Part shown: positions 1 to 8,305 of the stretch, in pieces
Layout: every line of letters begins with the position of its first letter
Numbering within the stretch: the stretch's first letter is position 1
IMG/VR virus record: IMGVR_UViG_3300033997_000406
Location: 1 to 64,000 of that record
Reading direction: 5' to 3' (one strand)
DNA length: 64,000 nt
From: a virus
Program-made: the position numbers and the translations under genes
Notes under the pieces: model-generated
The model's database searches: none
The model's input: the letters and a program-made list of their open reading frames with translations, nothing else
Told to the model about the DNA's origin: nothing

Positions 1-28
1 TCGACTCCAGCGTCTGCACGTTTAACAT
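1..28 (-). CDS. Start of a baseplate-region gene, cut by window edge
   Basis: Reading leftward, an ATG at 28 preceded by AAGG opens a frame beginning MLNVQTLES and runs off the window. It follows the stop of the spike gene directly, so it is probably the next gene of the baseplate operon. Too little is visible to name it. Confidence 0.4.
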
Positions 29-31
29 CCT

Positions 32-766
32 TTACTTGCCTGCTGTCACAGTAGAGCTGCAATCGCTGTGTGGTGAACCTGTGTACTGACAGATATGAGC
101 GCCTGTAACTACACCAGCGCCTTCGTTTAACGCTATTTTTTCCGCATCAATAGAAGCTGGCCCTTTGACGATAATGGTTAATTTCTTTGATATTTCCTCA
201 AGGACATTGCCGTTTGTCGTGCGAAAGTGATCCCCCTCAGTGTGAAAAACAAGATGCCCTTTATCATTAATGTGGAAGCTGGTACCGCTGGGCTTATGCG
301 TCAGACAATATTCGCCGGACATGGTGATTTGCTGCAGAATACCGAATACATCAGCGACTTTATCACCGTAGGCAGATTGCGGGCCTGGCGGCTCCTTCTC
401 GCCCCGTTTGTGCTGATATGCACCTGAAAATAAATCATCAGGCAGATGACTTTCACCGCCTGGGGCATAATAAGCGCCACCTGTGATACGTGGGCGCCGA
501 GTATCACCGGAATACGGAAAGTCTACCCACACCAGATCGCCTATCTGAACTGGCATAGCTTCACCCGCTTTGGGCCTGGCGCCTAATGGCAGGCGATACT
601 CAGCCCATGGCAGCTCATCCACAGGGATATGTTCTGCACCCAAAAGCCGGATTTTCGCTTTATGCAGCCCTCTAGGTTCTATGTTGTCGACAACTGTAGC
701 GCGATACTCACCAAAGAGGCGGCCGGATGGATTACTACGGGTCTCGTTATTCAAAAGCGACCTCAC
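32..766 (-). CDS. Baseplate central spike protein (gp5/gpV-like)
   Basis: Forms the membrane-piercing tip of a contractile tail. Residues about 15-100 look like the OB-fold of gp5/gpV spikes (GLHKAKIRLLG, a conserved W and the string GDLVWVDFP, then RRPRITGG). The middle has the HxxSGTSFHIN style of a beta-prism. The end, VVTGAHICQYTGSPHSD then SSTVTAGK, matches the metal-binding tip of P2 gpV-type spikes. The GTG at 766 overlaps the upstream hub gene by 20 nt; a TTG at 754 preceded by GAGG is an equally good start. The family assignment is firm, the exact start is not. Confidence 0.82.
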   Translation of the reverse strand: MRSLLNNETRSNPSGRLFGEYRATVVDNIEPRGLHKAKIRLLGAEHIPVDELPWAEYRLPLGARPKAGEAMPVQIGDLVWVDFPYSGDTRRPRITGGAYYAPGGESHLPDDLFSGAYQHKRGEKEPPGPQSAYGDKVADVFGILQQITMSGEYCLTHKPSGTSFHINDKGHLVFHTEGDHFRTTNGNVLEEISKKLTIIVKGPASIDAEKIALNEGAGVVTGAHICQYTGSPHSDCSSTVTAGK

Positions 767-1736
767 TTAGTTCTATGCGGTTTAAATAACTCATGCCAGC
801 ATGGTGATGCGATATGGTTGACACCAGTAGCTTAGAGGGGAGGGATTCATCTACTTCGCCAAACGCATCATGTTTGACTATATCCAGCTCCAGCAGCATC
901 GATGGGAAAACAGACGCGAGGCCATGGCTAGTCATATCAAGACGTGGCAATAAATAGGCATTTTGATTGTCCAGTCTGCGGCCAGGCAACCCGGACACAA
1001 AGGCTGAAGGAAATCCCGCCTGAGCTGAGCCTTTTATAAGTTCGCCGTAATCGTTAAATGTGTACCACTGGCGCCGAAGGTTGCGCTCATACAGCGCTTT
1101 CAGATCTGGCCTTGTCTGGTTCGCTATGTTTATGTCAATCTTCCCGCGACTGCGGTTAGTGCCAACTTTGTAAGCGGGTGGCTGACCTTTGAGGCTGCTA
1201 AGCGTCTTAAAATACACTTTGCCACGGCAAATAAATAAAGCAGCCCCATAATCGCGAGCCATCGCCCTGAGCATCCGGCTTGGGGTCATTCCTTCGTTTA
1301 AGTGGTAGGTTCCAGCGTCCGTTATATCGGTGACAACTGTTAAGCCTGGCAGAAGCTGCTGCAAAATGAACCCAGGTCTTTTTTCGTTAAAATACCGAGC
1401 CTTTGGAGCTGGGGTTTTCAGTTTTGCACAATCGGCCTGAAACGCATCGATAGTGATCACGTCCCCTTCTTTCTTTGGAGGCCCCACGGTAAAGCGCTCT
1501 TTGAAACTGGAACCGGCGTTGTTGTGAAGGTCTGACATTTCACACACAATCTCAGAGCCACCCGTTAAACCATACTGGTCAGTGATCAGGGTTAAACTAT
1601 CCCTGATCTGCATCGTCAGCATCGGGCCATCCATATTGATAGTTTCTATGTAAGTCGCCTGTATCACCGAATCCAAATCAAGCGCTTGGCCGTTAATCGT
1701 CATGCTCTGAATGAATGCCCGCGATTTTTCAGCCAT
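747..1736 (-). CDS. Baseplate hub protein (gp27/gpD-like)
   Basis: Probably the hub on which the spike trimer sits. At 329 aa it has the length and beta-rich look of gp27/gpD hub proteins: an N-terminal segment that declares an axis (FIQSMTINGQALDLDSVIQA), a middle with KTPAPKARYFNEKRPGFIL and MLRAMARDYGAALFICRGKVYF, which resembles the hub domain that recurs in tail proteins, and a C-terminal beta domain. It lies immediately upstream of the spike gene and overlaps it, the usual hub-spike order. The name rests on context plus weak motif likeness. Confidence 0.6.
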   Translation of the reverse strand: MAEKSRAFIQSMTINGQALDLDSVIQATYIETINMDGPMLTMQIRDSLTLITDQYGLTGGSEIVCEMSDLHNNAGSSFKERFTVGPPKKEGDVITIDAFQADCAKLKTPAPKARYFNEKRPGFILQQLLPGLTVVTDITDAGTYHLNEGMTPSRMLRAMARDYGAALFICRGKVYFKTLSSLKGQPPAYKVGTNRSRGKIDINIANQTRPDLKALYERNLRRQWYTFNDYGELIKGSAQAGFPSAFVSGLPGRRLDNQNAYLLPRLDMTSHGLASVFPSMLLELDIVKHDAFGEVDESLPSKLLVSTISHHHAGMSYLNRIELSEVAFE

Positions 1737-1738
1737 AT

Positions 1739-2458
1739 CTACACCACGCCGGACACTTCAAGGGCAAATTCTGTTTTCACTGTCCGCGCTTCTGCATACC
1801 TGGCTTGCAAGTAATCAAAATCAAGCGCTGCAGTCACAGACAAACTTCGCAATTTACCTTCTTCGTAAGCAACAGATCCGTTTGTTGCTGTAGCCAATGG
1901 GCCGTCAGTGAATTTACCAGCTGTCATTAGCTGCGTGTCAGCAAGAACCGTCCTTACTTCGATAGACTTATCGCCCGTTCTGCGCCGTAGCCACATACAG
2001 TAAAGGGCCGCCAGTGGCTCTATATCCCTGTCACTCCAGCCAACAAAATTCACTGTGTACGTGAATGTCATAACCGAGCAGTCAATCAGTGCCACTAAAT
2101 TATCGTCATCGTCCCAAGTGGAATACATTGCATCTTTATCAACCCCTGCACTGGTCGCTGGATCAGCGAACACCAATCCAGGCTCTCGGGTGACATAGAT
2201 GGCAGGGAGTTGGTTTTTTGTGACACCTTTTTTAGCCAAGGCCATAAGGAACCGGCGCGGGCTCTCAAACTCGCCTATCATGACTCGCTCTTCAACTGGC
2301 CTGGCTGCCCACTCCCTGAGTCGTGGGGTCGCTATTCTGCTGACCACTTCACTGATGCGGTTCACAACCGCCGTATCGATATGGTCAAGCTCCATAGGTT
2401 CTATCGGGCCTGTCGGACTAAATTCTAAATGTTCAATTGTTTGGTCTAATGTGGTCAT
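1739..2458 (-). CDS. Tail/baseplate structural protein of unknown role
   Basis: A 239-residue acidic protein with no motif I recognise. It has mixed alpha/beta composition, a cluster WSDRDIEPLAALYCMWLRRR in the middle and a beta-rich end. Its stop is 2 nt from the hub gene start and its start overlaps the next gene by ATGA, so it belongs to the tail operon. Likely a baseplate wedge or tail-tube-end component by position only. Confidence 0.5.
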   Translation of the reverse strand: MTTLDQTIEHLEFSPTGPIEPMELDHIDTAVVNRISEVVSRIATPRLREWAARPVEERVMIGEFESPRRFLMALAKKGVTKNQLPAIYVTREPGLVFADPATSAGVDKDAMYSTWDDDDNLVALIDCSVMTFTYTVNFVGWSDRDIEPLAALYCMWLRRRTGDKSIEVRTVLADTQLMTAGKFTDGPLATATNGSVAYEEGKLRSLSVTAALDFDYLQARYAEARTVKTEFALEVSGVV

Positions 2459-3003
2459 GCGTTAAGCCCTGTAAAGTCTTTCAGTGGGATCAGGTAGTAA
2501 GTGGCGCCTGCTTTGGTGCTGCCAAGACTGCTGATGTGATGCACATACCACCACGTCCGGCGAGTTTCGCCTTCGCTTAACTCATCTTCCCATTCAAGGG
2601 CAGCACCCACCGGCACGGCGTCAGCATCAATAAAAACCATTAGGAACTCTTCAACGTCACTAATCAGGTCATCGCCTGACTGTTCAACGTCGAACTGATC
2701 TTGCTTACTTGGCTGCTCCAGGACGCACACCGTTATAGGGTCTTGATAGCTCAGCACCGCCTGATTTGTGTCTGGCCGAGAAAACTTAGCTGTTTCAAGC
2801 CATTCATCAGCACCAGCAGAGCCAGCAGATTCAACTGGCAGGTAAAGCAGCGCCTCAAAGTTTTCGGGGGACGTGCGAATATATTTGAGCTGGTCCTCTC
2901 TGATTGCATTGTTATAGGGCTGATGCCCCTTATGCCGACTTTTACGAATGATCGGCAGTGCATCAGTGGCGGCTGGTTCTGTAATGGCGGCTGGTTCTGT
3001 CAT
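2455..3003 (-). CDS. Tail structural protein of unknown role
   Basis: 182 aa. Begins with a short duplicated peptide (TEPAAITEPAATD) and continues as a mixed fold with an acidic middle (QSGDDLISDVEEFLMVFIDAD). Size and position between other baseplate genes resemble tail-terminator or tail-completion proteins of contractile phages, but no diagnostic motif is seen. Overlaps its downstream neighbour by 4 nt, indicating translational coupling. Confidence 0.45.
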   Translation of the reverse strand: MTEPAAITEPAATDALPIIRKSRHKGHQPYNNAIREDQLKYIRTSPENFEALLYLPVESAGSAGADEWLETAKFSRPDTNQAVLSYQDPITVCVLEQPSKQDQFDVEQSGDDLISDVEEFLMVFIDADAVPVGAALEWEDELSEGETRRTWWYVHHISSLGSTKAGATYYLIPLKDFTGLNA

Positions 3004-3005
3004 TT

Positions 3006-4223
3006 TTAATCGCTCGTTATTTCGTTTAATTGCTCAATGCTCAAGCCTATCTTTTGGGCCACCATTGCCTTTACATCCGCTTCCGGCTTTCCTTGGTGCA
3101 TATCCTCAAAAATTCTAATCATGCTCTTTGCCAGATCACGGTTGAGCTGACGACTCCTTAAACTGGCTTCATCAGCTGCTTTTGCTCGCGTTTCAGCGGC
3201 CTCTACTTTTTTCTCTACTTCCTTCAGCTTTTTTCTGGCCTTTAGCGTCTGCTGCCTGGCTCTTGCTAATGCCGGGTCGTTTTTACCAAGCTTTGCTCCA
3301 AGGGCATTCTGACGCCTCTCATACTTTTCGAACTCTGCCATGGCCTGACTCTGATCAAGCGGCTTGCGAGTCGTGTACAGCATCTTTTTAGCGTCATCTT
3401 CGCTGATCACGATTTTGCGGCCGTCACCATAACCAACCTTGCTGGCCTGCTGTGACATTGCCTTTTCAAACTGACGCTGGAAGGCTGCGTGTTGGCACTT
3501 GTTCAGCACATGCAGGACGTGCTTACAGGCCACACCAGAAAAATTAGGGTTACGAACCTTGGGCGGGGCGAATTCTTTGGGTGGCGCCAGGCAGTAATTA
3601 CCAATCGTGGATAGGTAGCGGTACCAGTACTGATGGCGCCCGCAATCGCATTGAATGGATATTCTGCCCTTCAGTGCCGCTTTGACTGCTTTGCCATACC
3701 CCTTATCAGGGTCTACCTGCATCAGTGCATCGTCCCACTCTTCAAATCGCAATTTGACGGCATGATACTCATAGCCGTTTTTCGCTGAGGCCTTGACTCT
3801 GAATGTGGTTACGTTGCTTTGAATTATGGAAATATTGGCGTAGCGAATGCCTGAACCATCAGACACCTGGTTGTTTGCCCGCTTAATATCAATATCAGTA
3901 GAACCGGCAATGATCTGCAGATAGGTAATGCCCGCTGACTTATTGTTATAGCGCTTCTGAAAAGCCTTTTTAGACTTCTCAAGGTTAAGCAAATCTTCCC
4001 TTGTGAACGGGGTTCCATCTTCTTTTTTACCGAGCTTAGCCAAGTCGGCCGGACTTTTCCGGCGTAGCATTGCGGGGGTAAGTGTCCTGTACGCATCCTT
4101 TCGTCGCTGGTTCTGCTCTTTGCGGATCACTTCAAATAGCTTTACGAACTGTTTCTGATTCAGCCCGTCGACTTTATAACGCCCATTGTCCAGCTTCTCT
4201 GGACGGCCCTTATTACTCGCCAT
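3006..4223 (-). CDS. Baseplate-operon protein with SWIM-like zinc motif and coiled coil
   Basis: 405 aa. Residues about 190-245 hold CDCG, then a Cys about 20 residues on, then ACKHVL: a CxC...CxH arrangement like SWIM-type zinc motifs. Residues about 310-375 are a charged coiled coil rich in K, E, A and R. The N-terminal third is very basic. It is embedded in the baseplate operon, overlapping the gp53-like gene by 11 nt, so a virion role is likely; the zinc motif suggests a structural metal or a nucleic-acid or protein contact. No confident family name. Confidence 0.6.
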   Translation of the reverse strand: MASNKGRPEKLDNGRYKVDGLNQKQFVKLFEVIRKEQNQRRKDAYRTLTPAMLRRKSPADLAKLGKKEDGTPFTREDLLNLEKSKKAFQKRYNNKSAGITYLQIIAGSTDIDIKRANNQVSDGSGIRYANISIIQSNVTTFRVKASAKNGYEYHAVKLRFEEWDDALMQVDPDKGYGKAVKAALKGRISIQCDCGRHQYWYRYLSTIGNYCLAPPKEFAPPKVRNPNFSGVACKHVLHVLNKCQHAAFQRQFEKAMSQQASKVGYGDGRKIVISEDDAKKMLYTTRKPLDQSQAMAEFEKYERRQNALGAKLGKNDPALARARQQTLKARKKLKEVEKKVEAAETRAKAADEASLRSRQLNRDLAKSMIRIFEDMHQGKPEADVKAMVAQKIGLSIEQLNEITSD

Positions 4224-4524
4224 CTTTCACCGCTCGGATCATTTGGCGCACAGTAGCCAGAGGCGGAAACAGCACAGAAAAGCCAACAGGCAAGCCAGCA
4301 AGTAAATCGTCCATATTGCAGACCAGCAGCACCAGCCACTCTAATTCAGGAGTGCCATAAATCCTTTGTGAAGCCAAATCCACCCTGAACTCTTCATCTG
4401 CCTTTACTTCATAGCGGCGGCACTCGCCTGGATTATCCCGGATAAAAGCCAGTATTTGCCTGTACAGCTGCACACGGCGAATATCATCTTCAATACTTAA
4501 ATCTGAAAGCCTGCTGACTGTCAT
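4213..4524 (-). CDS. Baseplate wedge protein (gp53-like)
   Basis: 103 aa. The C-terminal half, YGTPELEWLVLLVCNMDD followed by a Pro/Phe segment and IRAVKDGE, resembles the LysM-like core of the T4 gp53 baseplate wedge family (a Y-x-x-x-x-x-W-x-I/L-L-x-x-N-x-x-D pattern). Overlaps both neighbours by a few nucleotides, consistent with a coupled tail operon. The assignment is by pattern only. Confidence 0.55.
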   Translation of the reverse strand: MTVSRLSDLSIEDDIRRVQLYRQILAFIRDNPGECRRYEVKADEEFRVDLASQRIYGTPELEWLVLLVCNMDDLLAGLPVGFSVLFPPLATVRQMIRAVKDGE

Positions 4525-5087
4525 AGCCTGAACCCTCGTACAGTAGAGCGGCTGCCGGTCGCTTTAATAAGTGCCAAATGGCCAAAGTACTGCTGAAGGT
4601 AAGTTACCTCTTGCGGCTGGTGATGTAGGGCGTGATAGCTCAGCAACAAAATAGCGAGCTGCTCTTCTTTGAATGCTTCCCAGTCGATGATGTAAGTAGT
4701 GCGGCCGTTACCGTCTATCAGTGGCTCTGTGACTGTTTCATTGACATCGATACGAGGGCAGCCATCAGCAAATGTAATAGAGCGCAGCTGTTGCAGGCTT
4801 CGGTAAGCATTTAATGCCAGGACAAGGCGGGGCATACCATTTGAGTCAGTATCGGATAGGCCTGTGCGTAGTGCAGAGAACGGCAATTGGTTGTAGACAT
4901 CATCCACCGCGATGATAAACCCTTTGAGCTTGTACTCAGTGACATAAGCAGCTGCAGCTGCTGCCACTGAGGCAATATCGCCCTTAAAAGCTTTCCACTT
5001 TGCCACCATCAATCGGCCGTTTTTGTAACCGCCGATCATGACGGTAGCGCCATTTTTGACGCGCACGACACAAATCTTTTTGTCCAT
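4521..5087 (-). CDS. First gene of the baseplate operon, unknown
   Basis: 188 aa, no recognised motif. An alanine-rich helix (SVAAAAAAYVTEY) at about residue 40 and a region LAILLLSYHALHHQPQEV near the C-terminus are the only striking features. It is the promoter-proximal gene of the leftward tail operon; a candidate promoter and an operator-like site lie 30-70 bp upstream. Possibly a structural or packaging-coupled protein; function unknown. Confidence 0.5.
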   Translation of the reverse strand: MDKKICVVRVKNGATVMIGGYKNGRLMVAKWKAFKGDIASVAAAAAAYVTEYKLKGFIIAVDDVYNQLPFSALRTGLSDTDSNGMPRLVLALNAYRSLQQLRSITFADGCPRIDVNETVTEPLIDGNGRTTYIIDWEAFKEEQLAILLLSYHALHHQPQEVTYLQQYFGHLALIKATGSRSTVRGFRL

Positions 5088-5117
5088 CCTGACCGCTCAA
5101 TCTGTATGAATGGGTCA

Positions 5118-5147
5118 ATTATGAGTTATGCGCTTATTTACTGTAAA
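5118..5147 (-). promoter_or_regulatory. Candidate promoter of the leftward baseplate operon
   Basis: On the minus strand a TTTACA -35 and a CATAAT -10 are separated by 18 bp and lie 31-60 bp upstream of the ATG at 5087. The -35 abuts the dispersed operator-like element. Inferred by eye. Confidence 0.45.
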
Positions 5148-5159
5148 CTGTTAGGATAA
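5142..5159 (+). promoter_or_regulatory. Dispersed operator-like element, site A
   Basis: Reads TGTAAACTGTTAGGATAA, one mismatch from the consensus TGTTAACTGTTAGGATAA seen at other operon boundaries in this window. It overlaps the -35 of the baseplate promoter, a position suited to repression or activation. Confidence 0.6.
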
Positions 5160-5200
5160 TTAAGGCTTGTTCAAATGGTGGCAGCCGCACGATAGGCAGC

Positions 5201-5229
5201 AAAAAACCCGCCTTTAGGGGGCGGGTTCT
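5201..5229 (-). terminator. Rho-independent terminator, leftward
   Basis: On the minus strand an AACCCGCC/GGCGGGTT stem is followed by a run of U. It would stop transcripts from the 5546-5884 gene before the baseplate promoter. Confidence 0.75.
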
Positions 5230-5514
5230 GCGATATTTTAACGCTGGCGGGGTGTTTGCTAACGCCAGCGCTAGGCTTCACGCCTACTATAGCCTTTTAA
5301 ACCAAAGAAGCATCTACACCCAATACCCCATTGGTCGATCCGCTCAGGTTTAGTTTATGCGGCTCCAATTAGTCGGGTTCAGAATAGCAGTGCTGGTGCT
5401 GGAATTTCAAGCAGATGAAACACAGAAAGGTAAATTAAGTTGACTCAACCGCTTATTTTTCATCTAATGCCGCCCGCTGAGTGGTTGAGTTCGACGATTT
5501 TGTCACGCGGCAGA
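5230..5514. other. Non-coding stretch with two hairpins
   Basis: No credible gene in about 290 bp. It holds a hairpin ACGCTGGCG/CGCCAGCGC at 5240-5272 and, at about 5439-5492, the distant inverted repeat GACTCAACC/GGTTGAGTTC. Together with the rightward terminator at 5515 this makes a small RNA on the plus strand possible. No tRNA-like cloverleaf was found on either strand. Confidence 0.35.
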
Positions 5515-5542
5515 AGCCCCTGTATTGGGGCTTTTATTTTTT
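5515..5542 (+). terminator. Rho-independent terminator, rightward
   Basis: AGCCCC-TGTATT-GGGGCT followed by TTTATTTTTT on the plus strand. No protein gene precedes it on that strand, which suggests a short untranslated transcript from 5.2-5.5 kb. Confidence 0.65.
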
Positions 5543-5545
5543 CTG

Positions 5546-5884
5546 CTACGCCGCCAGGCTTGGTTCGCACCGCAATACCTTTAAACACGCCCTGTTAAAC
5601 GCATGGATAAAGGATGGCACGGTACTTTGAGTATGTTCGCTGCCGCTATTTAACTGCAGTATTACCCCTTTCCTGTGAGCATCTGACGCTTGAGTGATGT
5701 AGCACTTAGCCCGGAGTATGCCATACACAATCTGTTTTGCTTCTTTGCGAGTGACCGGGCTGTAAGGAGCGCTTTCGGTGAACATCGCTTGTATATCCTT
5801 GGCTGTATAAGCCACGCCTATTTTCATCTGAGACACCACCCAGCCCACTCGCCCACTACCGCCCCTTTTTCCTCTATTGGCCAT
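5546..5884 (-). CDS. Small basic protein, possible winged helix
   Basis: 112 aa, basic. An N-terminal Arg/Gly stretch (MANRGKRGGSGRVG) precedes a helical segment GVAYTAKDIQAMFTESAPYSPVTRKEAKQIVYGILRAKCYI that could be a winged helix. It is a single-gene leftward unit with its own terminator at about 5.2 kb and an operator-like site about 120 bp upstream, facing the XRE regulator gene. A DNA-binding early function is plausible but unproven. Confidence 0.5.
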   Translation of the reverse strand: MANRGKRGGSGRVGWVVSQMKIGVAYTAKDIQAMFTESAPYSPVTRKEAKQIVYGILRAKCYITQASDAHRKGVILQLNSGSEHTQSTVPSFIHAFNRACLKVLRCEPSLAA

Positions 5885-6006
5885 ACGTCCCCCAGTGCTT
5901 TAACCATTATCAAAGCCGCCAGAAAACCCATTTAAGCGGCAGAAAAATACAGTAAAAGTCTACAGCTAAAAACCACTGTATAAAATAACAACTTTAAATT
6001 ATTAAT

Positions 6007-6024
6007 TGTTATCTGTTAGGATAA
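6007..6024 (+). promoter_or_regulatory. Dispersed operator-like element, site B
   Basis: TGTTATCTGTTAGGATAA, one mismatch from consensus. It lies in the divergent region between the basic protein gene (leftward) and the XRE regulator (rightward), so it could control both. Confidence 0.6.
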
Positions 6025-6107
6025 TGGCAACTAAGAAGTATCCAAACCTGCTACATAGGCGGGAGCCTCTTAGTCCGCTTTGTATCTAATAACAGTAAGG
6101 GCAGATC

Positions 6108-6392
6108 ATGAAAGTTAAAAACACGGTAACAACAGGTTCGGTTTCCTCTCCAGCAGCAAAGGTTTTAACTCAGTACCTTAAGCGCCAGCGCCAAGAACAA
6201 GGCCTGACCATGCGCGAAATTGGTGAGCGCATGAATGGGCCGCACTCCTTTGTAGGCAAGATTGAGAACAACGAGCGCCGTATAGACATTGTTGAATACG
6301 CGAAGTACTGCCAGCTGTTAGGTATAGATGCAATGGTCGGTTTTCAGCTGGTCATGGAACAAGTCAAAGCAGAACTGGCCCAGCGCAGCTAA
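6108..6392 (+). CDS. XRE-family transcriptional regulator
   Basis: 94 aa. Residues about 22-75 form a classical lambda-repressor-like helix-turn-helix: LKRQRQEQGLTMREIGERM then HSFVGKIENNERRIDIVEY. No C-terminal protease or dimerisation domain beyond it. ATG preceded by AAGGG. It opens the rightward 6-10 kb operon and has an operator-like element about 85 bp upstream, making it one candidate for the protein that reads the dispersed element. Confidence 0.85.
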   Translation: MKVKNTVTTGSVSSPAAKVLTQYLKRQRQEQGLTMREIGERMNGPHSFVGKIENNERRIDIVEYAKYCQLLGIDAMVGFQLVMEQVKAELAQRS

Positions 6393-6434
6393 CCCACCTA
6401 CCGCAGCCAGTCGGCTACTGGCTAAGGAAAGAAG

Positions 6435-6599
6435 ATGAAATATTTGGTTACTTTAGAAGATGGCGAAGTGGTTTTACCAGCGCAAGGCGCTGCAGCTTAT
6501 GGTGCATGGTTCGATCAGCTAGCGCACAAATACGTTTTTCTTAGCGAAACCAAGGGTAAGAAATTAACAAAAATAATAGTTAAACATCGCGATTTTTAA
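6435..6599 (+). CDS. Small hypothetical protein (54 aa)
   Basis: Reads MKYLVTLEDGEVVLPAQGAA and ends KKLTKIIVKHRDF. ATG at 6435 is preceded by AAGGAAAG at good spacing, and it fits between its neighbours in the same operon. No family recognised. Confidence 0.55.
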   Translation: MKYLVTLEDGEVVLPAQGAAAYGAWFDQLAHKYVFLSETKGKKLTKIIVKHRDF

Positions 6600-6663
6600 C
6601 TACAAAGACCGTAGCCAGTCGGTTATCGCTGGCTCCTTCCGCATATTTAATCCTGAGGCAGTA

Positions 6664-7155
6664 ATGACGAACCAAACACCTAACGGCGAGTTCTGTGGTG
6701 CGGACCATTCAAGTGGCCCCGACAGCGGCGCTGAAATTACAGCTACTAACGTCACAATAGAGCTGTGCATTGGCCTGCACGGCGTATGTGTTGTGAGTCT
6801 ATTGGGCGATGAATGGGACTGGGTGGATAACGACCTTGCAAGCAACGGCGCTGATGTGTGGCATGACCGCTTACCAGAACACGACAAGCCAATTCAGGGC
6901 GCATACTCCATAGACTGCAAGGTTTCACTTTACGAGCAAGCCGATCGGTTAACTTATGAAGTAATTTCCTCTGGCCCTGTGAACCCAAAGAACTGGGATA
7001 GCTCTTGGAGCGATAGCGAAAAAGAGACACCTACACCAGCTGATTACTATGAGCTGCAAAAGCAGTATGACCAGCTTCAAACTGAGCTTTTTAGCGCACA
7101 AAAAGAATTGGCCGGCTACCAGAAATTGGAGGCGGCTAATGGTGAGAGGGATTGA
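6664..7155 (+). CDS. Hypothetical protein
   Basis: 163 aa, acidic. The middle (WDWVDNDLASNGADVWHDRL) is Trp/Asp-rich and the C-terminus (YYELQKQYDQLQTELFSAQKELAGYQ) is a short coiled coil. Its last 17 nt overlap the start of the downstream cytosine methyltransferase, so the two are probably co-translated. No known family. Confidence 0.6.
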   Translation: MTNQTPNGEFCGADHSSGPDSGAEITATNVTIELCIGLHGVCVVSLLGDEWDWVDNDLASNGADVWHDRLPEHDKPIQGAYSIDCKVSLYEQADRLTYEVISSGPVNPKNWDSSWSDSEKETPTPADYYELQKQYDQLQTELFSAQKELAGYQKLEAANGERD

Positions 7156-8056
7156 TTTATTTGCTGGTGGCGGTGGAACCTCTACCGGGGCTATTAAAGC
7201 TGGTGTAAACATCATTTGGAGCGCAAACCATAATAAGCTTGCTGTAGATTTCCTTAAAAAAAATCATCCTGGCATGGACGTAATATGCCAAGACCTGCAC
7301 CAGGCCGATTGGTCAACTGTGCCAGAGCATGACATATTGTTTGCGTCACCCTGCTGCCAGGGCCACTCCAGAGCCGCTGGCAAGGTAAAGCGAACCATAA
7401 AAGCGGACCAGAGCAGATCAACCGCTTGGGCGGTTGTAAGCGCATTGGAAGCACACAAAACAAAAGTTGCAGTGATTGAGAATGTGCTCGACTTCATGAA
7501 GTGGCAGCTTTTTGATGCGTGGAAATACGCTATGGAGTCCATCGGTTACACGCTTTCTATTAACCTCATAAACGCTGCCGACTTGGGCGTACCTCAGAAC
7601 CGGTTGAGGCTGATTATTGTAGCTACCAGAACAAAGCACCCGCTGGAGCTAAATCTAACTAAAGAGGATCACGTTCCAGCCAGAACCTTCATAGACCTTT
7701 CTTTTGAAGGTCACGATTGGGATCTAGTGGCTGATAGAGTGCAAAAAACCCGTAGCCGCGTTGAAAATGGTCGGAAGCAGTTTGGTGAGATATTCCTAGA
7801 CGCCGCATATGGCACAGAGCGCAGCGGTCGATCGTTAGATAGGCCAATAGGCACCATAACCACAGTAAATAAACACAGCGTTGTTTTTGGTGACTACATA
7901 CGCCCTATTTCAATAGCTGAAGCAGCTGCAGCTCAATCATTCCCGCCTAACTATAAATGGCCATCATCATCAACAGCAACTAAGCACATGATAGGCAATG
8001 CCGTACCACCACTGATGGCTGAGAAGATAACCACAGCTATCCTGAGAACAATTTAA
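7139..8056 (+). CDS. C5-cytosine DNA methyltransferase
   Basis: 305 aa. Transfers a methyl group from SAM to C5 of cytosine. Motif I is GIDLFAGGGGTSTG, motif IV is SPCCQGHSRA (catalytic Cys in a PCCQGHS variant of PCQGFS), motif VI is IENV, motif VIII is QNRLRL and motif X is IGNAVPP. Start chosen at 7139 because the conserved RGIDLFAGGG begins there and TTGGAGG precedes it. No cognate restriction endonuclease is adjacent, so it probably protects phage DNA from host restriction or marks it. Confidence 0.92.
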   Translation: MVRGIDLFAGGGGTSTGAIKAGVNIIWSANHNKLAVDFLKKNHPGMDVICQDLHQADWSTVPEHDILFASPCCQGHSRAAGKVKRTIKADQSRSTAWAVVSALEAHKTKVAVIENVLDFMKWQLFDAWKYAMESIGYTLSINLINAADLGVPQNRLRLIIVATRTKHPLELNLTKEDHVPARTFIDLSFEGHDWDLVADRVQKTRSRVENGRKQFGEIFLDAAYGTERSGRSLDRPIGTITTVNKHSVVFGDYIRPISIAEAAAAQSFPPNYKWPSSSTATKHMIGNAVPPLMAEKITTAILRTI

Positions 8057-8069
8057 GGCAGGTAAAACG

Positions 8070-8288
8070 ATGAGTAATGCAGGGCCAGGCAAATACGATG
8101 ACGCTTGCACTGTTGCAAGAGAATCAACAAAAGCAAGCGGCGTATTGCTTGTGGTTTTTGAGGGTGAAAAAGGTAGCGGCTTCTCTGTTCAGGCACCCCC
8201 TGAAATCATAGCGGCTATGCCCAACATTCTGGAAGAAGTGGCAGCGCAAATCAGAACTGCAGCTGCCAGAGCACCCCAACTAGATTAA
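8070..8288 (+). CDS. Small hypothetical protein (72 aa)
   Basis: Contains SGVLLVVFEGEKGSGFSVQAPPE and a C-terminal helix rich in Ala. Resembles small conserved phage proteins of unknown role. Lies 13 nt after the methyltransferase with an AGG ribosome-binding site, in the same operon. Confidence 0.6.
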   Translation: MSNAGPGKYDDACTVARESTKASGVLLVVFEGEKGSGFSVQAPPEIIAAMPNILEEVAAQIRTAAARAPQLD

Positions 8289-8305
8289 ACAACAGGTGAT
8301 AATCC

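Noticed and set aside
5230-5514. tRNA gene
   Set aside because: GGTTCA-like strings occur, but no acceptor stem or anticodon arm can be built on either strand.
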